NCBI GenBank assembly: GCA_963652365.1
Contig: CAVJTH010000011.1
Span: 8,260-72,259 of the forward strand
DNA from: Hallerella sp963652365
Lineage (GTDB): Bacteria; Fibrobacterota; Fibrobacteria; Fibrobacterales; Fibrobacteraceae
Direction of reading: 5' to 3'
DNA: 64,000 nucleotides
Part shown: positions 54,290-62,817 of the stretch, piece by piece
How the letters are laid out: each line of letters starts with the position of its first letter
Numbering within the stretch: position 1 is the stretch's first letter
Program-made: the position numbers and the translations under genes
Notes under the pieces: model-generated
What the model was told of the DNA's origin: nothing
The model's input: only the letters and a program-made list of their open reading frames with translations
Database searches by the model: none

Positions 54290-54710
54290 TCGGAGCTTTG
54301 TTCAGAGAGCTTGGAACTTGGAAATCGCGGAGCGAGCCGTTACTTTCCGCTGAAAGGCTTTTTGTCGCCAAGCGACCCGTTTCCGCCTGCCGGCGGGAGT
54401 AGGCGCCTTCCCGGCGAGGGGCTTGTTCAGAGCTTAGTTAGGAGAACTTAAAGCTTGGAAATCCCAGCGAACTTTTCATGCTAGAACCTAGATGTTCGCA
54501 AAACTCAGATTTAAGTTCTAAGATCTAAGCTCCGCTTTAGAGCCTAGACGTCCGCGGAACTCCACACTCCACTCTCAACCCTCCACACTCCGCTCTAAAC
54601 TGATTCCTCTTCACTATCAACTAATCTCTAAGCTCCGCTTTAGAGCCTAGACGTCCGCGGAACTCCACACTCCACACTCCACTCTCCAAACTCCAAACTC
54701 GACGCTCAGC
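54290..54710. repeat. Composite intergenic repeat, copy B (inverted relative to copy A)
   Basis: About 420 bp without a gene between DUF5683 and the convergent phosphatase gene. It is the inverted partner of 31174-31582 (see the exact 33-bp and 20-bp matches there). It also contains a 49-bp exact direct repeat at 54524-54572 and 54627-54675, starting TCTAAGCTCCGCTTTAGAGC. The right end is a run of ACTCCAC-type words. No coding frame or transposase is present. Confidence 0.85.
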
Positions 54711-54715
54711 CAATC

Positions 54716-55342
54716 TTACAGCGCCCGGATCGCTTCGGCGAGCGACGCCTGTTCGATTCCGCCGTAGAGCTTTTCGAAAGTTCCGGCGAGCGAACCGTCC
54801 GCTTTCGCGTGGATTTCGAAGCGCGTGATCATCGCGTAGGGAAATTCGCCTTCGATGAAGTCTTCGTCGGGGACGCCGCAGATGGAATGCTCGATCGCTC
54901 CGATGACGCCCGCGTGGGTGACGAATAGGACCTCGGGATTGTCGAGAATTTTCCGGATAAAGTTTCCGATGCGGAGATCGACGTCGTGGAAGGATTCACC
55001 GCCGGGGAACCGGTAGCCGCGCAGGTCGCTTTTCCAGGCGGACATTTCTTCCTTGGGTGCAGCGGACAGCTTGACTCTTTCCCAGGATCCGTAATGGATT
55101 TCGCGAAGCGCGTCTTCGGCTTCGATCGGAAGTCCCAAGGCTTCGGAAGCCTTTTCGGCGAGCTTGTAGCAGCGCTGGAGCGGGCTTGCGTAGAGGCTTT
55201 TCGCCCGGCACTTTTCCTTGAGCACGGCGATCGCCGGCGGAAATTCGTCTTCAAAGGAAGGGGAAACGTCGAAGTCCGACTGTCCGTAGCAGACGTCGCT
55301 TGGGTTGTAAGGCTTGGTGTGTCGAAGCGTCCAGAGAATCAT
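54716..55342 (-). CDS. Histidine phosphatase, CobC (alpha-ribazole phosphatase)-like
   Basis: 208 aa. RHTKP near the N-terminus (phospho-accepting His in the RH[GT] motif) followed by CYGQSDF, the arrangement of CobC-type enzymes. Then SPLQRCYKLAEK, LREIHYGSWE (acid Glu), PGGESFHDVDLRI and VTHAGVIGAI (second His). CobC removes phosphate in lower-ligand assembly of cobalamin; other small-molecule substrates are possible. No ribosome site precedes the ATG; it starts 15 nt after the T-tract of the upstream RNA gene, so read-through from that promoter may express it. Confidence 0.82.
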   Translation of the reverse strand: MILWTLRHTKPYNPSDVCYGQSDFDVSPSFEDEFPPAIAVLKEKCRAKSLYASPLQRCYKLAEKASEALGLPIEAEDALREIHYGSWERVKLSAAPKEEMSAWKSDLRGYRFPGGESFHDVDLRIGNFIRKILDNPEVLFVTHAGVIGAIEHSICGVPDEDFIEGEFPYAMITRFEIHAKADGSLAGTFEKLYGGIEQASLAEAIRAL

Positions 55343-55365
55343 AAGGGATGAATGCGCAAAAAAAA

Positions 55366-55461
55366 TCCCTAGACTACCCAGTCACATAAAAATTCGCAAG
55401 TCCGTTGCTGCTTTCGCCCTGGCGGGGTGCCCGCAAACAGTCATTGATTGGGGTCTAGGGA
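55366..55461 (-). ncRNA. Structured small RNA, candidate SRP (4.5S-like) RNA
   Basis: A 96-nt minus-strand unit. A TATATT -10 lies 6 nt before the first base. The RNA opens and closes with a perfect 9-bp stem (TCCCTAGAC / GTCTAGGGA) extended by CCCA/TGGG, and eight T residues follow directly, as in an RNA gene with terminal stem-terminator. The apical part reads CCG-CCAGG-GC-GAAA-GC-AGCAA-CGG, which matches the domain IV plan of SRP RNA: a CAGG / AGCA-type internal loop capped by a GNRA tetraloop. An independent RNA gene is well supported; the SRP identity is an inference because the apical stem is short. Confidence 0.6.
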
Positions 55462-55467
55462 ACACAG

Positions 55468-55496
55468 AATATAGAAAAAATCGGGAAAATCGGTAA
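55468..55496 (-). promoter_or_regulatory. Promoter of the small RNA
   Basis: TTACCG (55491-55496), 17-bp spacer, TATATT (55468-55473) on the minus strand, 6 nt before the predicted RNA 5' end. Confidence 0.6.
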
Positions 55497-55543
55497 ATTT
55501 TTTCAAAAATTAGATTTTTTTTGTGATTAAACGAACAAAAAAT

Positions 55544-55571
55544 TTGTAAACAAGTTGAAATGATGTATAAA
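55544..55571 (+). promoter_or_regulatory. Possible promoter of the cadherin-repeat gene
   Basis: TTGTAA (55544-55549), 16-bp spacer, TATAAA (55566-55571) in a very AT-rich 150-bp stretch, with GAGAGGATGAG as the ribosome site before the ATG at 55641. Confidence 0.4.
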
Positions 55572-55640
55572 AAAATTTAACTTTGTTTCAAATGGGCGTT
55601 GGAAAAAGTATTCCGACGCACAGGATGAGAGGATGAGTGT

Positions 55641-58600
55641 ATGGTCTGTAACAAGAAAATCGGCTGGGTGCTGTTGGCCTTGAGCCTTTTCGCTGGCGCA
55701 AGCCATGGCGAAACGACCTTCGGAAAGACGGTCTTTCCGTTGCGCTTCTATTCGATTGCGAATCCCGCGGATTCCGTGGCGCAGCTGGAAACCTGGAACC
55801 TGCTTGTCAAGTACAAGCTCTTTGCGACCGGACTTTCGGATGGGACCGGGCTTGTCTTCAAGGGGCAGAACATCTTTATCACCGATACGGTCGGCTATTC
55901 CGGAAGCGCGACGGGCAATTTCCAGATGGGCGGAAACTCGAACCATGTGCTCGGCGGTCCGGTTCTCTTTGGCGGAAACTTCCAGAATAATACGGGCGGC
56001 GACACGCTGATGACGGGACCGGTGCGTTTCAAGGGATTGTTCGCGCCGTCGTTTGATGGAAGAGGCTCCAACACATTCCGGGGAAACTACTGTCTCGATG
56101 GCGGATCGAACGGGAATGCCCAGGCGGGGCTTTCGAACGGAGGCGGAAAGGTCCTTTCGGACGCGGAATGCGCGAACGGCGATATCGTTCCGCTGGTGGA
56201 GGCGACGCTCGACGTTCCCGAAATCGACCGGGACTTCTTGAAGACGGTTCAGTATCATCCGGGAATTTCGGCAAACGGCAAAAAGGCCTACATCTTTGTT
56301 CCGCCCTATTCGGCGACGGATTCCTCTTCGTTCAACTATTTCGTCAAGTCCATTTCCTTCGGCAACAACGGCAGCCTGGTCGTGGTGATGCCGCCCTCGG
56401 GCCGCTTGACGAAGGTCTTCGTGGAAGGATCGATCTCGGGGCTGGGTTCTACAGGTGGAACGGACATCACGGTCGCAGTCGCGGAATCGCTCGATGACTG
56501 GAACGCTACGGATTCCACGTGGAACACGGCGAAGATTGCCTCTGTCGAAAACGCGAATTACCAGGGAAACCTGCTCTTCTACACGCCGAACGCTCTGAAC
56601 ATGGGCGCGGGGCAGAAGCATATACAGGGAACGTTCATTTCGGGCGGTTCTATCCAGATCGCCCAGCACACGGACTTTGCGGGGCAGTTCCTCGCCAAGG
56701 CTATCTATATCGATGCGGACTTTTCCGCGAAGGATTTCCGCTATGTTCCCTTTGATCCGCCGCTGCTCGACATCGACCCGACGGCTCTCGCGAGCGGAAA
56801 GTTCCTCGAAAACAACCAGGCGCAGGAAGTCCCGATCCGTCTTTCGGCAAGCCCGATCACGGACGTCTCGTTCAACTACTGCTTCGTGCTGAGCGCAAAG
56901 GCGAACGCCAATGCGGATCTGCTGGCGAACAAGGCGGACTTCGACCTCTCCGGAATGCCTGTCTGCACGGTATCCAATGGCGCGGTTTCCGGGGATTCCG
57001 GGGTCGTCTCCTTCAAGAAGGGAAGTACGGTTCCGGCGACTTCCGCCAAGGTGACTCCCGTGGCGGATGGCATCGTCGAAGGGGACGAAAGCTTCCAGAT
57101 GTATGTGTTCAACATGAGCGGGGCCGTTCTTTCGGGCAACAGGCGCGAAGGCTTCTTTACCTTGTTCGTCAAGGATGCCGACAACAATGTCGCTCCGGAG
57201 TTCGACCAGTCGAAATACGAGTTCGAAATTTCCGAAAACAGTCCGGTAGGAACCCTTGTGGGAAAGGTGACCGCGACGGACAGGAACGCGGGAGACGTCG
57301 TCCGCTACCGGATAGATTCCGGCGATAGCGCCATCTTTGCGCTGGACTCCGTAACGGGAAACATTACGGTGAAAAAGGCGGTTCTCGATTACGAATCCGG
57401 CGATACGCTCTACACGTTGAAAGTCTATGCGACGGACGGGGCGCTGAATTCCAAGACGGTTCCGGTGACGATTCGCGTTCTTGACGCGAACGAGGCGCCT
57501 TCGATTTCCGATACGACATTTTCTGTCGCGGAAGATGCTTCGATCGGAACGGAAATCGGTGCGGTCCTGGGCGTTGACCCGGATGTGCTGAATCCTGCGT
57601 TCTCGACGCTTTCCTACAGGCTGGTTTCGAGCTCCGTCCCCGGGATGTTCCTCTTGGATTCCCGGACGGGCATGCTTTCGCTTGCGGGCGCTCTCGATTA
57701 CGAAACGCTCGCGTCCTATGCGCTTTCGGTGGAAGTTTCCGACGGGGTCTTTGCGGCGACGGCGACGGTGACTGTCAAGGTGCTCGACGTGAACGAGGCT
57801 CCGACCGTTTCCGATGCCGTGGTGACGATCCCCGAAAACTGCAAGTCCTGCGCCGCGACGGGAAAGGTTTCGGCCTCCGACCCGGATGGCGACCGCCTCG
57901 TCTTCCGCATGGTTTCGGATTCGAGCGGGCTCTTCCAGATCGATGCGCAAACGGGAACGGTTTCCCTGAAGAGCGGAAAAGTCCTGGATTACGAAACGGA
58001 TTCTCTCTACACGGTTCGCATCGCGGTCGAAGATCCGGACGGGCTTTCGGATACGGCGACGGTGACGGTCAAGGTCCTGAACCAGATCGAATCGGTGAAG
58101 ATTACCTACGCGGAATCGGGGGATTCTTCCTGGACGGATCCCGATACGGTCTATACGAACAACTCGACGATCTATATCAAGTGGACGACTCCCGCGGGCG
58201 AAAGGGACAGTACGGTTTCTCTGGTCGAAGGAAAGAACGTTGTCCGGGTGCGCTTCCAGGATGGCTCGGACGAACTGGTCGTCTTCCTCGGCACGAAGAT
58301 TCCGACGGTCAGGATTTCGGCATCCAACGATTCGGTGGGATATCCGAGCGGCGTCACGATTGTCGAACAGAAGGACCCTCTCGACACGGCGAACTATGTC
58401 CGGTCCAATGCCGTGCGGATTACGGTTTCGGCGACGGATTCTTCGGGCGAAAAGTCGGAGACCGTTTCTGGCGACTTCAGCATTCGGCTGGATACGGCTG
58501 CGGTCACGCCCGGGAACATCCGAGAGCTGGAATCGACGATCGGCAAGGTGACGCTGGCGGACGCGGAAGATCTTTCGACGAGCGTTGACGCGAAGCGCGC

Positions 58601-60005
58601 CGTCGTGGGAACCGACCTGGTGCGCGTCAGCTACGAGGAAAAGACCGCTTCGGGTACGATCGTGACTGTTTCGTATATGACGGATGCCGCGGGAAAGCGC
58701 CTTGTCAATGAAAACGGAGACCCGTATTACGAAGTTTCCTACACCTACACGGATGCGAACGGAAAGACGGTGACGCTCGCCTATACGGTCGATGCGTCGG
58801 GAACAGTCGATTGCGATTCTCTCGGCAAGACAATCTACACGGTGAGCTATGTCGAGCGGAACGTTTCCGGCTCGGGAAGCGGAAGCGGCGAGGTGACCGT
58901 TTCGTACAAGATCAACGCGTCGGGCAAGAAGCTGCTCGATGCGGACGGGAACATGCGCTATACGGTGAGCTACGCCTACACGGATTTCTATGGGAACTCG
59001 GCGACGGCTTCGACGCTCGTGGTCGTCGATACGGTTCCGCCAAAGGTGAAAATCCTCTCGCCGGAAAATTCGGCGACGTTGAGCAACGTTTCGGTGGCGG
59101 TACGCTGGACGGTCGATGATATCGAACAGGACACGCTGAACTACCAGGGATTGAACGATGGCAAGAACCTGATTGTCCGCACCTATCGGGACAAGGCGGG
59201 CAACGAGGCCTCCGACACGGTCGTCGTGATTCTCAAGGCGGGCAAGCTGATTACCGTGAAAGTGGAAAATCCGCTGGTCGCTCCGGACAGGAAGACCGTC
59301 GATCGGTTCGTGTCGGCTTCGAACAGCGAAGAGGGGACGAGTTACGCGTTGAGCGTTTTCAACGCAAAGACGGGACTCGAAGAGGAAACCCAGGCCGGTT
59401 CGACAAGCGGCACCAAGGACGGTTCGCACAAGGAACCTTACGAAGGCATGTCGGGCAAGCATCTGGGCGTGACGCTCGGCATTTCGGCGCAGGCCCCGGC
59501 GATCGACGAGACGGGAACCCTTTCGACTCTCGCAAGCATTCTGGAAAACGGCTATGTCGCCCTGGACAGCGGCGGAGGCTGGGACCGTACGACGACAACG
59601 GTCGAGGACTTCGTCGATAACTACTGCTCGCTGGATTTCCGGACGGAATACCTGGCAAAGGGCAGCGCGGTCAGCCTCTATACGACGGTCATCAAGCTCC
59701 GGATTTGGCTCTTTACGACGCTTGGCGAATTTGTCGATGAGTATTCGTTTGCACAGGAAATCGTTCCGGACTATGTCGATAAGACCGGCGGAATCCAGAT
59801 GTACTTCGAACTCAAGCCCGATGGCGACGGATTCCTCAAGAATTCCGACGGGCGCCTGCTCGGAAGCGGCGCGTACATCTACAAGACCGAAGTCAAGATT
59901 CGCTCCGAACTCCGGTGCGATCTGCCCGACGCGAAGCGCGGCTTTGTGCGCAAGGGCGATGACCGGATTCTTTCGAAATGGGGCTATCGCCGTCCGAAGA
60001 ACTAG
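55641..60005 (+). CDS. Giant exported cadherin-repeat protein (1454 aa), probable adhesin
   Basis: Signal peptide 1-23. Residues about 25-380 are a Gly/Asn-rich strand domain. Next comes a Calx-beta-like segment (about 385-510, DGIVEGDESFQMYVFN), then three cadherin repeats (about 515-820) with DAN/DVN-EAP calcium linkers and LDYE motifs. Ig-like units follow, two copies of a VTVSY...AGK.L...G...Y.VSY.YTD..G repeat (about 990-1130), and a C-terminal FlgD-Ig-like module with basic tail ending WGYRRPKN. Cadherin repeats suggest calcium-dependent binding to cells or plant polysaccharide. The C-terminal module is the same type as in the two GH9 enzymes. A long open frame on the opposite strand is a composition artefact. 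Confidence 0.88.
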   Translation: MVCNKKIGWVLLALSLFAGASHGETTFGKTVFPLRFYSIANPADSVAQLETWNLLVKYKLFATGLSDGTGLVFKGQNIFITDTVGYSGSATGNFQMGGNSNHVLGGPVLFGGNFQNNTGGDTLMTGPVRFKGLFAPSFDGRGSNTFRGNYCLDGGSNGNAQAGLSNGGGKVLSDAECANGDIVPLVEATLDVPEIDRDFLKTVQYHPGISANGKKAYIFVPPYSATDSSSFNYFVKSISFGNNGSLVVVMPPSGRLTKVFVEGSISGLGSTGGTDITVAVAESLDDWNATDSTWNTAKIASVENANYQGNLLFYTPNALNMGAGQKHIQGTFISGGSIQIAQHTDFAGQFLAKAIYIDADFSAKDFRYVPFDPPLLDIDPTALASGKFLENNQAQEVPIRLSASPITDVSFNYCFVLSAKANANADLLANKADFDLSGMPVCTVSNGAVSGDSGVVSFKKGSTVPATSAKVTPVADGIVEGDESFQMYVFNMSGAVLSGNRREGFFTLFVKDADNNVAPEFDQSKYEFEISENSPVGTLVGKVTATDRNAGDVVRYRIDSGDSAIFALDSVTGNITVKKAVLDYESGDTLYTLKVYATDGALNSKTVPVTIRVLDANEAPSISDTTFSVAEDASIGTEIGAVLGVDPDVLNPAFSTLSYRLVSSSVPGMFLLDSRTGMLSLAGALDYETLASYALSVEVSDGVFAATATVTVKVLDVNEAPTVSDAVVTIPENCKSCAATGKVSASDPDGDRLVFRMVSDSSGLFQIDAQTGTVSLKSGKVLDYETDSLYTVRIAVEDPDGLSDTATVTVKVLNQIESVKITYAESGDSSWTDPDTVYTNNSTIYIKWTTPAGERDSTVSLVEGKNVVRVRFQDGSDELVVFLGTKIPTVRISASNDSVGYPSGVTIVEQKDPLDTANYVRSNAVRITVSATDSSGEKSETVSGDFSIRLDTAAVTPGNIRELESTIGKVTLADAEDLSTSVDAKRAVVGTDLVRVSYEEKTASGTIVTVSYMTDAAGKRLVNENGDPYYEVSYTYTDANGKTVTLAYTVDASGTVDCDSLGKTIYTVSYVERNVSGSGSGSGEVTVSYKINASGKKLLDADGNMRYTVSYAYTDFYGNSATASTLVVVDTVPPKVKILSPENSATLSNVSVAVRWTVDDIEQDTLNYQGLNDGKNLIVRTYRDKAGNEASDTVVVILKAGKLITVKVENPLVAPDRKTVDRFVSASNSEEGTSYALSVFNAKTGLEEETQAGSTSGTKDGSHKEPYEGMSGKHLGVTLGISAQAPAIDETGTLSTLASILENGYVALDSGGGWDRTTTTVEDFVDNYCSLDFRTEYLAKGSAVSLYTTVIKLRIWLFTTLGEFVDEYSFAQEIVPDYVDKTGGIQMYFELKPDGDGFLKNSDGRLLGSGAYIYKTEVKIRSELRCDLPDAKRGFVRKGDDRILSKWGYRRPKN

Positions 60006-60029
60006 AAATTCGAATTGTCGAGAAATACG

Positions 60030-60059
60030 AAAAGCGGGCTAGTTTCTAGCCCGCTTTTT
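60030..60059. terminator. Bidirectional terminator between the cadherin gene and metK
   Basis: AAAAGCGGGCTAG-TTT-CTAGCCCGCTTTTT: 13-bp stem with T tracts on both strands; it serves both convergent genes. Confidence 0.93.
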
Positions 60060-60080
60060 CATGCCGTTTCAAGCGAAGGG

Positions 60081-61271
60081 TCAGGCCTTGGCGAGCTTCT
60101 TCAGCTGGGCCGCCTTGTCCGTCTTTTCCCACGAGAAGCGCTTTCCCGTGCGACCGAAGTGCCCGAGAGCCGCCGTTTCGACATATCCCGGCTTCTTGAG
60201 GTCGAGCATCTTGACGATTCCCGCCGGGGAAAGGTCAAAGACCTTTGCGACGAGTTCCTCGATCTTCGCATCGGGAACCTTTCCCGTTCCGAACGTGTTC
60301 ACGAGCAGGGAAACCGGCTGGGAGTATCCGATTGCGTAGGCTATCTGTACTTCGCAGCGATCCGCGAGTCCTGCCGCGACGATGTTCTTTGCCACGTAGC
60401 GGGCCGCATAGGCGCCGGAACGATCGACCTTTGACGGGTCCTTTCCGCTAAAGGCGCCGCCGCCGTGACGTCCCATGCCGCCGTAGGTATCGACGATGAT
60501 CTTTCGACCGGTGAGACCGCAGTCTCCGTGGGGACCGCCGACGACGAACTTTCCGGTCGGGTTCACGAAGAAGCGCGTGTTCTTGTCGAGAAGCTTCGCG
60601 GGAATCACCTTCTTGACGAGTTCATCGACGATCGTTTTCTCGATTTGCCTGTGCGTGAGTTCCTTGCCCTTGAATGTCGGCGCATGCTGCGTGCTGACGA
60701 CGACCGTATCGACTCGGACCGGCTTGTCGTTTTCGTCGTATTCGACCGTTACCTGGCTCTTGGCGTCCGGTCGGAGCCACTTGATCTTTCCCGATTCGCG
60801 GAGTTCCTGGATCTTGGCCATGAGCCTGTGCGAAAGGGAGATGGGGAGCGGCATCAGCTCGGGCGTTTCGTTTACGGCGTATCCGAACATCATGCCCTGG
60901 TCGCCTGCGCCTTGCCTGTCGTCCTTCTTTCCGTCCGCCGCTTTCGCATCGACGCCCTGCGCGATGTCGGGTGACTGCTTGTCGACCGCGACGATGACGG
61001 CGCAGCTTCCGGCGTCAAAGCCCAGTTCCGGGTCGTTGTATCCGATGCGTTCGATCGTCTTGCGGGCGATCGTCTGGTAGTCGAGTTCCGCCTTGGTCGT
61101 AATTTCGCCGGAGATGACGACTAGGCCCGTGTTCACGAGCGTTTCGCATGCGACGCGGCTTTCCCTGTCTGCGGAGAGGGCGGCGTCGAGGATGGCGTCC
61201 GAAATCTGGTCGGCGACCTTGTCCGGGTGACCTTTGGAAACGGATTCCGATGTAAAGAGATAGTGGGACAT
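60081..61271 (-). CDS. metK: S-adenosylmethionine synthetase
   Basis: 396 aa. Makes S-adenosylmethionine from methionine and ATP. N-terminal FTSESVSKGHPDKVADQISDAILD, central GAGDQGMMFGYA, then GGPHGDCGLTGRKIIVDTYGG and GGGAFSGKDPSKVDRSGAY are all canonical. AAAGGAAAA precedes the ATG. The roughly 60-nt leader is too short for a SAM riboswitch. Confidence 0.98.
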   Translation of the reverse strand: MSHYLFTSESVSKGHPDKVADQISDAILDAALSADRESRVACETLVNTGLVVISGEITTKAELDYQTIARKTIERIGYNDPELGFDAGSCAVIVAVDKQSPDIAQGVDAKAADGKKDDRQGAGDQGMMFGYAVNETPELMPLPISLSHRLMAKIQELRESGKIKWLRPDAKSQVTVEYDENDKPVRVDTVVVSTQHAPTFKGKELTHRQIEKTIVDELVKKVIPAKLLDKNTRFFVNPTGKFVVGGPHGDCGLTGRKIIVDTYGGMGRHGGGAFSGKDPSKVDRSGAYAARYVAKNIVAAGLADRCEVQIAYAIGYSQPVSLLVNTFGTGKVPDAKIEELVAKVFDLSPAGIVKMLDLKKPGYVETAALGHFGRTGKRFSWEKTDKAAQLKKLAKA

Positions 61272-61300
61272 GGTTTTCCTTTCTTTTAGTTCTATGCATA

Positions 61301-61329
61301 AATCTAGAAAAACGCATATATTGTGGCAA
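61301..61329 (-). promoter_or_regulatory. metK promoter
   Basis: TTGCCA (61324-61329), 17-bp spacer, TAGATT (61301-61306) on the minus strand, about 30 bp before the ATG. Confidence 0.65.
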
Positions 61330-61389
61330 CGGCTGGAAAATTTTTTGTCCGTGCGTCCGCTTTTTTCCTTTTGAACCTAAATTTTCGAT

Positions 61390-62151
61390 ATGAAACTGCA
61401 GGATTTTTCGCGCTGGCTTTCCGAACTGCTCGAACCGGAAGCCTTTCAGGACTTTTGCGTCGATGGGCTTTGCGTCGAAGCCTCGGAAAACGTGACGCGC
61501 GTGGTGACCGGCGTGAGCTTTCGGGACGCCCTCGTCGAACGCGCCATCGAAGAGAAGGCGGACTGCATCATCGTGCACCATCCGAACGGCTTCTGGAAGG
61601 GCGATCCGAAAATCCCGGTGGGGCGTTTTGGCAATCGTCTGCGACAGCTTTTTCAAAACGGCATTTCGCTCTACGGCTTTCACTTGCCGCTCGATGGCCA
61701 CATGAAGCTCGGGAACAATGCGCAAATCGCGAAGGCGATGCGCCTGAAGATCGTGCAGGGCTTTATGCGCGAAGGCGAGAGGACGGTGGGCGTCGTGGCG
61801 GATTTCGAAAGTCCCGTTTCGAAACGGGATTTTTTGGACCGGGCGGAGAGCGTCTTTGTGCACGGCGTGCAGACCGCGCTGATGTTCGGAAGCGACAGCA
61901 TCCGTCGCGTGGGAATTTGCAGCGGCAGTGGCGCAAGCGGAATCGACGAGGCGATAGGCCTCGGCTGCGACGCGTTCATTACGGGAGAACTCCGCGAATC
62001 GGTGCCGATTGCCTGCGAAGAGCTGGGGTTCAACCTGATCGGCTGCGGTCACCACCGGACGGAAATCTTTGGCGTCCGCGCCCTTGCCGAAAAGATTCGC
62101 GCGGAACTTTCGATTCCCGCGGAGTTTGTCGATCTGGACAATCCGGTGTAA
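61390..62151 (+). CDS. NIF3 / GTP cyclohydrolase I type 2 family protein
   Basis: 253 aa. VHHPNGFW and FHLPLDGH near the N-terminus, and FITGELRES and GCGHHRTE near the C-terminus, give the conserved His/Asp/Glu ligands of the di-metal centre of NIF3-like proteins. The cellular role is unsettled; cyclohydrolase activity is reported for some members. The ATG is 6 nt after TAAATT with no ribosome site. Divergent from metK with a 118-bp gap. Confidence 0.9.
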   Translation: MKLQDFSRWLSELLEPEAFQDFCVDGLCVEASENVTRVVTGVSFRDALVERAIEEKADCIIVHHPNGFWKGDPKIPVGRFGNRLRQLFQNGISLYGFHLPLDGHMKLGNNAQIAKAMRLKIVQGFMREGERTVGVVADFESPVSKRDFLDRAESVFVHGVQTALMFGSDSIRRVGICSGSGASGIDEAIGLGCDAFITGELRESVPIACEELGFNLIGCGHHRTEIFGVRALAEKIRAELSIPAEFVDLDNPV

Positions 62152-62229
62152 GGTAAATTCAGTCGGGACGCGCGGATTTTCGCCGCCCGGTAAATCGCGG
62201 TCTTTCTCTTGGCGAAAAAATCGCCGATT

Positions 62230-62817
62230 TCATTTTCCCTTGTGCGCGAGAAAGTCGAAGTCGTCGCAGGCGATCTTTTCGAGGCGGTTGCCCATGGCCT
62301 GGCTGCGGGTGCGGTCGTTTCCGAGGCGTTCGGGAATGCGGAAGCAGTATTCGTATTCGGTGCCGGCGTCGGTCGGAATCGTGAGGCGGAACGCCCGGAT
62401 GCGGTTCTCGCGCTTCCTTTCCGTGCCGAGGTATCCTTCGTGGTATTCGTAGCGGTTTGGAATCTTGTTCAGTCGCGCGTTCTGGTCGAACCGGATGTCT
62501 TTCGCGATCTGCCCGGTGAGCTCGATCGGAAAGTTCCCCGGGATGCGCAGTTCCATCTTCTCTTCGTTCAAGACGATTTTCGCGTCCTTGGGATTTACCA
62601 GGTAGCGTTCCTTGGGAATGTTGCGGTAGGACTTGAACCGGACGACGCGGACTCCGCAGAGCTCGCGCATGTCGGGCTGTGCCACGAAGTCGATTTCCCG
62701 GCAGGCTGGCGGCATGTTTTCGGGCAAGGCCAGGTCGTTTCCGTCGGAAGTGCCTCCGCAGGAACACAGGGTGCACAGGATGGAGCTCAGGAAAACGGAC
62801 AGAACGCTAAATCTCAT
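62230..62817 (-). CDS. Hypothetical lipoprotein
   Basis: 195 aa. Lipobox LCSC (Cys20) followed by GGTSDGND, a flexible tether. The mature part is strand-rich with Cys at about 39, 54, 168 and 184 and no recognised domain. The ATG lies 7 nt after TATATT (62825-62830), so the mRNA is probably leaderless. Convergent with the NIF3 gene. Confidence 0.65.
   Translation of the reverse strand: MRFSVLSVFLSSILCTLCSCGGTSDGNDLALPENMPPACREIDFVAQPDMRELCGVRVVRFKSYRNIPKERYLVNPKDAKIVLNEEKMELRIPGNFPIELTGQIAKDIRFDQNARLNKIPNRYEYHEGYLGTERKRENRIRAFRLTIPTDAGTEYEYCFRIPERLGNDRTRSQAMGNRLEKIACDDFDFLAHKGK

Noticed and set aside
54523..54700. Repeated ACTCCAC words considered as a CRISPR array
   Set aside because: Only two long direct repeats, no regular spacers and no cas genes; part of the composite repeat.
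55527..59462. 1311-codon open frame antisense to the cadherin gene
   Set aside because: It is rich in Arg/His/Asp from reversed GC-rich codons, with no domain, no signal and no ribosome site; the plus-strand protein has clear cadherin repeats.
61272..61389. SAM riboswitch upstream of metK
   Set aside because: The metK promoter leaves a leader too short for an aptamer and no conserved stems are seen.
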